From assembly GCA_036897445.1 (NCBI GenBank), contig JAYMTL010000024.1, forward strand, positions 62,001 to 126,000: 64,000 bases of DNA, given 5' to 3'. The translations under genes and the position numbers were made by a program. The notes beneath the pieces are model-generated. The model saw only the letters and a list, made by a program, of their open reading frames with translations, was not told the origin of the DNA and did no database searches. Source of the DNA: Pelargonium tetragonum (lineage: Eukaryota; Streptophyta; Magnoliopsida; Geraniales; Geraniaceae). The first letter of the stretch is position 1, and every line of letters begins with the position of its first letter. Positions 12,577 to 24,814 of this stretch are shown here, in pieces.

Positions 12577-13107
12577 TTGATCGCTGAACCTAAATTATAT
12601 TACAATAAAAAAGGGACACACCCCTTAAGCAATACTTCTATAAGAGATTCCTCTATTAAACTTTTCTGCAATTACCTATTTAGAGTTAATTTATACTTCA
12701 ATAAAAATTTCATTCCTTGTTGTTTTGTGCTTTTCTTACCTTATTTTATCTTTTTCCTACATATAAGAAACTCCGTTACTCTAGTTATAAAAATACAAAA
12801 ACATTGGAAATATACGGATTCCCTCACTATGAGGGGCTCCCTAATATATTATAATTTATTGAAGCTCTCTCATGTTATACCCAAAAAGGAAACAGTACCG
12901 AAAAATTCTTACTTAATTATAGTAAGACTTTTTTTACCTTTTGAAAGCATACCAATGCGCTTAGTTATTACAGCTTTGCGGAACCCTGTAAGCAAGAGGC
13001 AGGGGGTTCCTTGGAGCTACATAGAAAAGGATTTAAAAAAACCTAAAAAAGTTAAAGTGAAACTAGAATTTTATGCTATTTTAGAAGGAAGAATTTCTTG
13101 GATTTAG
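12577..13107 (+). CDS. Longest open frame in the window, unrecognised
   Basis: The frame holds 176 codons from a TTG start. The frame is in fact open from 12529, just after the TAG at 12526-12528, giving 192 sense codons. At the local stop density (roughly one stop per 14 codons) I estimate well under 0.1 such run in the six frames, so it stands out from all the others, which fit chance. The protein would be basic, with one membrane-like hydrophobic stretch (residues about 46-64, FIPCCFVLFLPYFIFFLHI), the segment LFLPFESIPMRL near residue 118, and a Lys-rich tail (DLKKPKKVKVKLEF). No Shine-Dalgarno-like or other start signal decides between TTG and an upstream start. No family is recognised, and no neighbours give context. 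It could be a chance frame, an intact orf of an organelle, or an exon-like remnant. Confidence 0.25.
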   Translation: MIAEPKLYYNKKGTHPLSNTSIRDSSIKLFCNYLFRVNLYFNKNFIPCCFVLFLPYFIFFLHIRNSVTLVIKIQKHWKYTDSLTMRGSLIYYNLLKLSHVIPKKETVPKNSYLIIVRLFLPFESIPMRLVITALRNPVSKRQGVPWSYIEKDLKKPKKVKVKLEFYAILEGRISWI

Positions 13108-16100
13108 ATACTTTATATACATAGAAATTTAACGGGATTTTACTCTTTTACCGATGAGACTTTCCCTATATCATATGCTCTTTTCGAGTTTAAAAAGATA
13201 TTAAGTAAAGGAGACTCATACAAATTCTCCGACTAGATGCTAAGGGCTTTTCTTCTTCTATCTTTAACTTTTTACGCTTTATACTGAAAGGGACACACTT
13301 TTTTTTGCTGTAATTATTATCTTATTAGCCCTAAATCGTAACATAAGTGAGTACTCCTCTTGATTTTTTCTTATTTATCAGGTAGGAATTTATATGTTTT
13401 AACTCTTTACTTCGCCGGGGGAGTCTCTTTACAAACCCCTTTTTGTATACTGGATTATATAGGGTAGAGAGTGATGGATAAACTCAACTTGCTTCGAGTC
13501 TCGTTTTTTTTTTTAGAGAGTTTTTAATACTCGTTTCGGGTTAAAACTTTTAAGAAGATTTCCCACTAAAAGCATTGACAGGAGTTCTCTAGTATTTAAA
13601 GCGGCTTGTGTCCAACACTTATTACTCTATAAACTCGGTTTTGACTACGTCGACCATAAAATTTCTTTTTTGTTGAGTTCCCGTTTTTATAATGCTATTA
13701 ACCGGAATATTTAGAGCCTGCCCTGTAAAATGTATTTACTTTTTATTGAAGCGAGGGATATTGACTTTATTTGAAAAAAAGAAAGAACTTCATGCACGTG
13801 AAAAACAAAGGAAACTTTGCAAGGATCCGAGTCCTACTATATCATTACAGTAAAGCCAATTGGAAGTTGTAGATATAGAAAGAGTTTGTCACTCAACTTG
13901 CAGCGACTGGATTCCTTTTCTTTTTTTCCTTCCAATAATGAGGTTTCACTAGTTAGAAACCGAAAAAACCCTAAAATCAATGTACTAACTACTAAAAATG
14001 TATCCTTGTTAGGGACGGATATTCACACGGACGACTCTCTTTCCTTCTGTAACCCTGTATTTTACTAAATGTTAAAAAAGATATACCAGAGACTTCTATA
14101 AGATATAAGAAGTTTTAATACGTGTTCTCCTTATCTCCACAGGAGCGCTGCTTGCCTAACTTGGTTTTGTAACCCTTAAATTTGTACAAAAAAGAACCGG
14201 AAATTCATTCTAACAGCAAAAGGTTTCCAAGCGGCATCTTCCCTTTTTCAAGGGCACTTCTTTGAACATGTATACCTGCGCTGCCCGGTCAGAGCTATAC
14301 TGATAACAAATTGCTCACTACTTTACTTTAAAGGAAGAGCTATTTACTCAAATTCAAAACCCCGTAATAAAATAATATAGGTACCGAAACCCTGTTAATA
14401 TAGCACGGTACTAAATTTTTCTACCAATTCCAGGGCAAAAGGAAGGAATACTTTAACTTTTTTAGTAATAACGCCTAGAAAGATTATCCTAAAAACCCTT
14501 TTTGTAAAAAACCTTGCGTTAATACCAAACAGCGCTCTAATAAAATGTTGATTTCCTAAAGCTAGCGTCGAATATTTAACCTCCTAACTTGACCCCAACC
14601 CGCTTATGGCTCTGAGGACCTTTCTGAGATTTATGCCACAAGTAAACAAGTTGTATAAACTTTAAAAAGTTTCCTGCTATTTGAAATTTAAGGAGCCCTA
14701 AAAAACCCTTATTTAGTTGACCTCCCTTTTTTATTATAGTAAGCAAAACTCCCTACCAAACCAAAAGGTTCAGAAGTTTTTACCCTCCCAAAATCTGGGT
14801 CTAGTTTGTCAGTTGCACACCTTGGTTCAAAAAAAGAGAATAAGAATAAAATGAATACCGCGAACTTGGTCAAGTCTCGAAAGGAAATCAGATTCAGGTA
14901 TAAATTTGGATTTAACTCTTTTAGGGTTCAACATTCTTAATTCAATAGATTTTAGGTCCTACTAGTTTTATTATAGGACCCTTAAATTCACGAACAAAGA
15001 TTTTTCCAGCTCTTTAGAGAAGCCTGTGAAGTTATAATGAGTATTCCTTACTATAATATTAGACTTCTACCCTAAAATTTCATCTTTCTTGTTACAGCTG
15101 AGTAGCCTAAATATTTTATAGGGCCCTATAAAACATGATAAGGCAGCTTTTTAATTAAATATTAATTAAATAGATGTGATAAGTGGTGTAATATCTTTTT
15201 CTCTCAGGTTCTTTTTTAGTCTTAGCTTTATGAAATATAAAAGGAAAAACCGAAAAATGCTTGTATAAAATTAGAAAACATATGATTGTAGACTCTTCTC
15301 TAATTAGGATGTAATTAAATATACTCGTTCTAAAAGCGCCAACTCACAACTGTATGAAAGAATTCTTTCTGGGAATAGTACATAAAGTAGTCCCTAAACC
15401 CCTTGGCTCAAACAAAAACTGACTCAGTAACAAGTTCTTGTTTTGTAATTTCTAGTAAATAAAAAGCAGTCCCATACGTATAGAAGAATCTCTCTAATAA
15501 GCGCCTTTTAACTAGGTAATAACTTTCAAAGTATAACTTTATTCTGGAAAAAGTAAAGAAGTTCGGCAAAAAAACAATACAAGCACCTTCTCTATACTAG
15601 GGATCCTTGTTGGATAACCAATACGAAAAGTTTCAGCCTTGATTTAGTTCTAGCAGAAACAAAGGTATAATATAAGCGTTAAGGTTTCTACCTTCTCTTT
15701 TCGTGTAAGTGAGTTTCACATACGCTCCTTAGCATTTAGATTCAGAAAGTTAGTCCTAAAATTTGAACAAATACTTGGAATTAATTATAAAGCGGGTTTG
15801 CCTACGCCTGCTACTAAATTGACCCAAAACTCTTATAGAGCTCCCCTTTCACCGGAAGCTAAAAGAAAACGGATATCAAAAAAAGAAGAAGAGGTTAACC
15901 TTATGCGCAGAATTACTAAATTATTCGGAAACAAAGAGTCTATCTTTATACTTTATAAAAGCGAGTCAAACTTATACCCTATAAAAGTAAAAAGAGTCTT
16001 TTCTAAACCCCTTTTACTTTTTGAAAGTATACGCTGTAAAATGTACGTAAGAATGTTCTATAGCTCAGCATGAAAAGAAAGATATAAGATTGCAATTATG

Positions 16101-19100
16101 AGTATGAGAAACCTCCAATTAAGGGATCAAGACGCCTTGGAAAGTCTAAAGGTGCCCACTACTTGGATAGATGCGAAGTTAAAAAAATGTCAATAACTTG
16201 CAAGTTAACCTCACGAAATTAAACAACAGTAAAGAAATTAAAACAAAGGGATGCTGCATTAATATCTCTTTTTTACACTAGGATTTCCAGGGATACAAGG
16301 TAATTCAGGAACGACAAAAAGCTCTTAACTTGATTTTTTGTAATAGGGGTACTCGTTAGATTCCTTTACTGACAATTATCCCTTACTTGAGTTATTGATA
16401 GAAGGTAAAGTCTTTTTGATCTGTATCTAGAGTACCCGTGGGTTTCCTTTACCAAAAATTTAGGCTCTAATTAAATTATATATCTAATCTATAAGGAAAG
16501 GAGAGTCGAAGCTATAGGATCCTCTTTATGAAAGCTGGGGTCTAAAAGTCTATTTCTTCGGAATTCCTCTTTTAATTTAAATAACGAATTTTCTTTTGTT
16601 GATTTGTTGTAAAAAAGAATACTCGACCGAGATTCACTTTATACTAAATACTAAGCGGTTTCGTATATAGGTATAGGACATCGTGGAAAGAATAACTCTT
16701 AACTAAAAATTAGAACCAAAAGTCGAGCTTTTAATATAAGGTACCTGCCCTGTTTTACTTATTTATCAACCAGTTACGTTTATCTTAGTTAGATATTGGA
16801 TGATGCAATAACTGGGTATCCCCGAATATAGACAAAAACGGGGGGGTTTCCTGCTAAAGTGTACAACTGCAATTGTTTTTTTAAGCGACTTTACTCAATC
16901 AGAGGAAGAGTTTTCCCACCCTTACTTTGGGTGTATTTGAAGCTTTTGTACCAGCGATCCCTGGGTACACACAGGAAACTAAAAAAGTTTGCAAATTAAA
17001 GAGGAACTTTTTTAGTATGTTATAGAACTGGCACTCTGGCTAAGGAGTTGAGGTTTAAAAAGGCTTGACAGGACTTAAATCCTATTATTGCGTAAAGAAG
17101 AAAACATAGAGCAGGGAATATGCTTGAAACTTCCCTTAATATCAAAGCTTTGGGGTATCGTAAAGAAGGGGACTAACTCAGCTTGAGAGAACCTCCACTT
17201 ATTGGGGTATTTGAAACCCCTCAAACTCTTCTATATCCTAGATAGAGGGAACTACTATAACTATCTATCGAGGGGTACTGAGTTAAAGCCTAGCGTAAGA
17301 CCAAATAAAGCTTTCCTAACAGGAGAGATTGAGGGTAAGCTAAGACCAGAGTAAAATAAAGCTGCAAGAAGAAGGGTATATATGTTATTCATGTGTGAGC
17401 GCGGCGCCCTATAAAGTCTTCCCTGGGGTTTGCTTTAAAAGTTTTTTTTAGGTAAATCTAAGATCCCTGTCTCCGCAAAAAGGTCCGGGCCCTTTAGATG
17501 TCTGTTTACTTGTACTGAATGCTTTCTAATAAACTAAGAAAGCACTAATTACCGAGACTTTGAGTTCAGAGTACCCCTTTTTAAGAAACTACTAACTTAT
17601 AAACTGAAAACTAATTTGCTCTATTACGCCTTTGACTAAAACGTACAATTTCATCACAAAAACTATATCTACCTACCCATCCGGGTTTGTACAAAAGGAA
17701 AATTCATAAAAAAGCCCCTTTATTAAATTAAGAGTAAACACCCAGAAAGATCTAAACATCTACGTACCTTAGAAATAATAGATAATTCGAGAATATCTAA
17801 AGCTAGAAATTTGACTTTGAAATCCTTTTTGAGCCCAGTTTTATACCTTTTAGTTACTACTTTAGCCAAGAGTTAGGTATACAAAAGCTTTGGCTTTGTT
17901 AGAAAACCCTTACTGCGCATTTAATTAAATCTACTAAGTACCAACTACGGAAAGAATTTAGGAAATACGTTGATACTCAAAAATCCTATAGTCTAGATTT
18001 CCTAGATATATGGGCGAGGCTAAGAAAACTCATAAAAACCGAAAAATGATGAAAATCCCTATTAAAAGAGTTTTGCTTGTTTTCAGCGGAGCCCTTATAG
18101 CCTCCAACGGATCTCCTTTTTCTTGACTAGCTCTATTAAGCGATATCTTGAAGTTTCGAGCTAACTGCGAGCTGGGAATACATAGTAATATTATACACCC
18201 AACTAAAGTCTAGGGCTTGCTACTCGGAAAAGGGGGGGCCTTCTAGAGACCTAGACTAGAATAAGCATTCCTTAAGTGTTTCCTTTTGAAAATGTAAAGG
18301 GGTTTAGGGAAATTATAACTATCTCATTATACTTTTGCGCAGTATACTCCCTCTTTGCGCTGTCATTTTATTTAAAGGTGGGAGATTTACTATACAACAC
18401 GTAAAGTACTCTTACTACTTGGAGAGGAGAAAGGCTCGGTTTCTTTCTTATACTTATAGGAGTCGCTTCTTTTTTGTGTATATAAAAATACCCAAGCCTA
18501 TACTAACTTGCTTTTGTAATTACTACGAAAAACTCGAATAGGTAGTTTATAGTTACTGCTTACTGCAAGCTTTTTCCCTTAGCAAGATTTTTGTATAAAC
18601 CATAACTAACGGAATTTTCTATGTCTAGAAAGATTAAATTAGCATAGCAAACACTCGGTATTTAGAAAATAGACTTAATAGCCAATTGCACCTCTTTTTA
18701 CCCAGCTCACTTGTTACTAATACTAAATTATAATTAAAAAAAAAAAAGGGTCCATATAGGATTTCTTTTTTGTATTTTGGTTAAAGTTGATCTAGTAAGC
18801 TATAAAGCAGCCCTATTTTTGCTAAGGCTCTAGTATATAAAGGAATTTCAAGAGATCCTAGGGACGCATTAACTTCAAAAGCTTTTAAATCCCCTTAATC
18901 TTTGCCCAATAAGGCTTCCTCCTCCAAATTAAACTGGATTATAACAGGTAATATACTCTTAATAATAAAATTAATAATTATAAAATAAGTATAAGTTACC
19001 TGGTTCTTGACTCTGGATGGTCCTAGAAATACTAAAGTATCAAACTCTCGGGCGAAATAAGTCTTACGGGGGCGCATATAAAAAAGGCTACCTTACTATT

Positions 19101-22100
19101 CCCTATTTTAAGGAGTATCCCAGAGTAGTATAATATCTTGAAAATTAATAAAAAAGGAAAGGTGTAGCTTTAGTTAGGAAAGACCGGTGCTGCCCTTTAA
19201 TTGCTCTAAACTAACCTGTGGTTTGGCTCCAAAACATTTCTAAATCTATACCATGATTTTTTATAAATAGCAATTCCAGACTTAACTGGCTTCTTCTAGT
19301 ACAAAATTATCCTAAGCTCCTAGAGCCCTTTTGCATATTTTGGAATCCATTTCTTTCTGAATTAAAAACCAGTGCTTTTGGAGCATAGAGGCAGTAAGGG
19401 TTCAAAATTTCAAATATATATATTTTGAAGTATGAGTATTACTACTAGAGAGGGCTCCTATTGTCAGTATAATGTAGCAAGGGGTTTACTTTTCTTAAAC
19501 AAAAGATTGGATCCTTTTTGAATTCACTTCCTTTTAGGAGTCCGTTATACGATGCCTTTTCTAATTTTCCTTTGTCAATAACAGTAAGTATTAAAATCAT
19601 TTTAGCGCCCCCTTTTTAAACTTATAAGAGACTAGAGAATGCGCCCCAATAAAACTTTCATAAAAAGTCCGTGATCTTCATCATGCATAACTATAAGATA
19701 ATAATTCACTGCTCAATCCTTAAATCACTCTCTCTGCACTAAACCAAAAGCTCAACCTCACATGTGCTGTGCCAACTCTAGAGACTCCTTATTATTACTC
19801 TTTTTTAATTTAATAAGTAAACACAGCTAAAATATATAGGCAATCCCGAGAGGCTCCCCTACTTATTCTCCTTTTATCCAAGATAGGAGTCCTTTGAGAT
19901 AAACTTATAGAGGAACTTAGCTGCAGCATTTCTAATATCTTATCAAACCGGGAACAGGAGTATAACGTAGATTTTTCAAATACAAAAAAAGAAAAAGTGA
20001 AAATCAAGGCATAAATTTTAGGAGCACTATACTATTGAGTGAATACTATCCCTTAAAGATTAAACCTTAAGAATCCCGCTTTGACTCATCAAAGAAAACC
20101 AGGCTGTTAAAATAAAATAGGAGACAATCACCTTCCTATTTTGTAGAGACTTTCAAACGAGCAAAGACGGACAAGGACTGCTTCTGCAAAAAGCGACTAA
20201 GAATTTAGTATAATAAGGCACCAGTAACTTTATTTTACGCTATCTGACTCGATTAAACTAACCTACCAATTGACTTTGAAACCCACGACTATTGGCATAA
20301 AGCCACGGAAAAGGATGGAACTCTTTACTCATTCTTTGTCAATAAAAAAGAATAGGAAATAGGAAGAATACTAAATACTAATATCCTAAGACCCGGGATC
20401 TGGGTACAAGCAAGGAAGCCGACTAAGTTAAAGTTAAAACGATCCCCTTTTGGTATACAGCAGGGAGACTCCTGCATTCAAAGAAAAAACGAGACCTCTA
20501 AAAACAACCCACTGATAAAGGGAACCCAGTTATTCCCTACAAAATACTTAGACAATTATCCTATAACAACCCTTTATAGTTAGCAATTTTGACTATCTTA
20601 TTAACAATAAAAGAAAAAAATTTAAGAATTCGTGAAATAAAACGCTGCTAACTCTAACCGAAATTATTAAACCGCAGTTAAGACTCTTTTATTATCTTGT
20701 AACAGGACTGGGCAATCCTGTTGTAATGAAAAAGAAATAGAAAATAAAGCAATTAAAAGCTCTCTGGTTATAATATGCCTAACCTAAAGACACACTAAGT
20801 ATCTCTCTAGGCCTGTGTTAAATCTCTACATCCCAATGTTATTCAATATACTTAAAATAGGTAAATTTGCTCCGGAGTTTAGCTTTTAATACAACCAAAA
20901 TAGGAACTTCTCTTATCCAACAAAAACTTTCGGATTAATAAATTGCCTAAAAAGTCTCGGCTCTTTTAGAAAGGCATCGAGTGGGCATCACTTGGTTTAT
21001 CTTTATTTCATTCGTAGGTGTTAAAGTTACAATAGGTTCTTATTGAGATTGAGAGGGCATAACAAAGGCATAAGATGTATGCTCTTTATCCGGTTAGAAT
21101 TTCATTATATAATATATAATGCGCACTCTTTTCCTTTAGCGGCAGAGAGTGGCCTTACTCTTTTTTTGTTTGGGCATTCCTTCTACTGTAACACGGAATT
21201 CTCGAAAAAATATACCCTTAATTAAAGTAATTTAAATCAATTTAAGCCCTTTAAGTAAACGCACTGTATATAACAAAACCCTCTAGTATAAAGAAGAATT
21301 GTAGGATAGATATTTAGAGGAGTCTCTCTCTTAGCGCCCCACAAGGAAACTTAGTTTTTTACAAGCAAAAATTAGCAACAGGGTTCCGCCTTGATACTTT
21401 TTTACTTGTTTTATTAAGCTCTTATATCTGACCGCAAAGCCCTGCCTGTTCTTACTATGGCTCTTGTTCTAAAGTACAGGGTTTCGCGCTAATTAAAAAA
21501 GTCCAGAAGGAGCCTACCACTTTCGAAGCTTAAGGAATTCCTATAATTTATTCTTAACAAGTTCAAAAAGTATCCGATCCTACGCGGCTTAATAGGGCAT
21601 ACCCCCTTTTCTCAAATCCGCTTCATTCATAAGACATAAGAATCCCAGTTTAAACTAACTTAAAACAAAGTAAGAGCTCTTTATACCAAAGACACAATAT
21701 AGGAATTCCTCCTTTTTGAGTTTTCGAACACTTATGCAATAGCAACACGGTAAGAATTTCTTCTCTTTTCAATTAAAATTACGGTCAAGGTCTTCCTTGT
21801 TTTTATTTTATAGAGTTCAAGGGCTTAAGGTAGACTACTTTCGGAGAAATAAAAGCTCTTAAGGTCTTCTATGGATATGCTTTATTTGTATAGCAGGGAA
21901 ATTATAAGAATTCTAAAAACTTACAAGTATTACTTGTTTTTAACACCTTTTTACTTTTATAAAAAAAAAGTCTGAGTTCTCGAAAAAGTGTTTTTTAAGA
22001 TACTTTCGATAATTAGAACTTTTATTGAATTCTTGCTTTTTAGTTACTAGTACCAGCCTGGATATAACGGGGTTATTACGAGCCCCAAAATGTCTAGGAA

Positions 22101-22416
22101 TCTCGGGAATAAGGAGCTAGGGTAGCAAATAAAAATACAAGGAATTTTGTGACAAGGAAGTTTTTAGTAGTACAAGCACTTATAAAGTAAACAAATAAAG
22201 TAGTCTAAAAGCAAGAAAGTCCTTTTTCTTGTCCTCAGGGTTAGGAAGGTAATAAGTAAATTAAAAGACTTTTGGAAGAGTTTATATATTTTTAAAGTAA
22301 AAGACAGGGCAGTTCCCAGACTAGGAGCGAGCTCTTATCTCTCCTCATTCCAAAGGTATTTGGTATTTTTCCAAAAGCTTCTGTTTCAAAATTCAATAAG
22401 TAATACGTAAATCTAG
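13108..22416. other. Region without recognisable genes
   Basis: A long stretch with only short open frames. One of 91 codons at 15798-16073 starts with TTG and is Lys/Arg-rich; it contains LLLFESI, reminiscent of LPFESI in the 12577 frame, but its length is within chance. Homopolymers include T11 at 13504-13514 and A12 at about 18736-18747, and G7 runs occur near 16840 and 18230. No RNA gene or dispersed-repeat copy is seen. Confidence 0.5.
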
Positions 22417-22444
22417 GTTCTTACTATATTTATATAGTAAGAAC
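22417..22444. repeat. Perfect inverted repeat, 12-bp stem and 4-nt loop
   Basis: GTTCTTACTATA is followed by the loop TTTA and the exact reverse complement TATAGTAAGAAC. All 12 pairs are Watson-Crick, which chance rarely gives with such a short loop. It is not next to a gene, so a terminator role has no support. It could be a fold-back from template switching or part of a small palindromic element. Confidence 0.75.
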
Positions 22445-24797
22445 AAGAATACGTATAAGAAATTAGAAAGAGCATAAGCTGTGAGCTCCTAAAAAAGGGG
22501 GAATCCCTTGCTGAAAAGAGCCGGCGGCTTTACCACAATATTGGAACATTCTTCTTATTATGAAAAATCCTTTTTAAGATATATTAGGATCCGTAATCCT
22601 TATACTAAGTCCTCGGATATCTATTTTTAATAGGCAGTCCCTAAAAGCTTATAGAATTTTTGAATTTAGGTGGAGCTGGTTATATTATAAAAGTCTCGGA
22701 TAATATAATAGAATTCCCTTTTAGCATTTCCCGTATAGGATAGCTGGGCTTTTTTTTTGTTTGAAATAGATACTCGAGGGCTGCCGGTAAAAAAAAAATC
22801 CTCAGTCAGATAGAACAATTTGCGGATATGTCTATAAAAAGAGGGCTTCCACGAGACATAAACTTGCTTGGGTATTCTACCCTACACTAGGAGTAACAAA
22901 TTACATAAAGTAGTTGAAAAGATTTTTAGTAGACCAATAACAGATCTTAGCTTGAAGTTAATACCTGAGATTCTAATCTAGCTGGACTTGTTGAAACAGT
23001 AGGCTCCAGTATACCCTGTTAGGATCCTTTCTTGGACCTTTTATGAAATAGAGTCAGAAACCCCAGAGCTCAAGAAAGCTCTTGAAATACTAGAAAATGA
23101 CTAATATTGACTGTGATCCGTAAAAGGAAAGACTTTGTTGCTGAGAGTGAAAAATCCGGATATTCCGGGCAGGGAAAGCTTCCTATTTTATTGGGGCTTG
23201 TTTCTTAGTGCTCTTATCATCTGAGAAGTCGAGAGTTAATAAGGATTCCCTGGGATTTTTAGTCAATTTCTAAACCTGAGTTTCCCTCTGTTTAGCGTAA
23301 TTAGAATTTAGTTTACAAAGCAAAAAAAAATTCTATTTTAGAAAAAAGAAAAGTGACATCTAAGATACACGAAGCACCCGTAATAAATAAGTAAAAAATC
23401 GAATGATATAGGATAATACTTACGCAAATTACCTTTTTTAAGTAAGATTCCTGAGTTATGATGCTAGATGTCTACTACAGCGTGGGTTGACCACTAGCAA
23501 TATTAAAAGGAGCTGTAAGAGGTTAAAATTTTGGCATATTGATATGATTCTCCTTACTTTTTACTTTGAAAAGCAACCCTATACTTTAATCCAGATATCT
23601 CTACAATCCCCAAAGCCCTCTTGTTTACTAGAATGTCGGGGCTTGCGGAACAGGATCTCTAAAGGGACGCAGCTTGTATCCTCTATTCTATAATATATAT
23701 ATAGGGAGTCGTCTATCAGGCACGTAGTAAAAAAATGCCGGAATAGTCAATTTATAAAACCTTAATATCCTAATTAATTATGACTATCGTGAACTTAGGA
23801 AATAAGTGCTTCTTAAATATTTTTTAAATACCAAACGAGTCCTTTTTACAGCTCTTAACAACGATGAGAACTTCTAAACTATGGGTATTCACTGACAAAG
23901 CTCTAACAACTCAATTTTGTAGGGCACTTGGCGAAGAGTTCTTATCTACTCTACTTAGTGTATCAAAGGGAATTTCCGCGACGCGAGCTCCCCCTTTTGT
24001 TTTCAAAAGTACCCAAATCCTTCGGGCATAAACACTAGGGGTTTTGTAACTTATTAGGCTCGAACTAAAAGGGTATAAAAAGAGTTGTAGGTTTAACCTC
24101 GAAATACTCTTAATAATAAAAAGGGGAAATTTAAAAAAGATCCACGAGTTATCGTAGCCATCTGGAATTAAAAAGTATCCCGTCCGGAGATTTATAAACC
24201 AAAAATTGTACTGAGGATTGAGTCGCACCTGTTTCCTATCTTATAAAAGGACCCTATTTATAATTAAAGAGTAATTCATAAAGAGGCGGCAGTAAGGAAG
24301 CACTACAGAGAGCGGCCCGTCGACTAAAAGTAAGCAACAGCATTTCCTATATATCCCTCTCCTTTACTGTATATAGTTTACAAAAGCTTTACTGCTAATA
24401 CGTATTTTATAAAGTACTAAAACGAAACGCCAAGGCTGCGTTCTATAAGAATCCTTTGATATATCCAACAATGAAGGATACTAATTAACAAAACGAACTG
24501 CTCTAAACTCAAATTTTATATACGCACGGTTCAACAAGGATCAAAAATAGGTACTCCCTTTTTAAAGAAAAAGAAATTCACTTTTTAGAGTAGAGCCCTT
24601 ATGTAAGAAAAGGGTTTTGCTTGCTATTATATATGGGCTCTCAAATTATTTGTAAGGTAAGTATATTAGAAGTGTTTCGTTAAAAAACAGGTCCAAAGGA
24701 ATGACTAACCAAAGAAATTAGACTCTTTTGACCCCTATATACAAGAATACAAGAGTTTCATTCAAGTCTCTAAACAACACAAAAAAAGTAAAAAGCA
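22445..24797. other. Region without recognisable genes
   Basis: The longest frame here is 105 codons on the minus strand (23911-24228), which is within the number expected by chance and matches no family I know. Elevated TpA was measured in 22861-23160. Nothing else is supported. Confidence 0.55.
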
Positions 24798-24814
24798 GAG
24801 GTAATGTAATTAAT
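24798..24814 (-). repeat. Minus-strand copy of the CATTACCTCC repeat word
   Basis: GAGGTAATGTAATTA is the reverse complement of TAATTACATTACCTC, matching 15 of the 16 bases of the word and extended by TAAT-type sequence on the outer side as at 6158. It shows that the element family lies in both orientations. No longer alignment is visible at this site. Confidence 0.5.

Noticed and set aside
23911-24228. 105-codon minus-strand frame as a gene
   Set aside because: About four to five frames of 100 codons or more are expected by chance here; no motif or context supports it.
24515-24545. ACGCACGGTTC as a group II intron domain V end
   Set aside because: The paired upstream strand of domain V (GAGCCGT-like) and its loop are absent.
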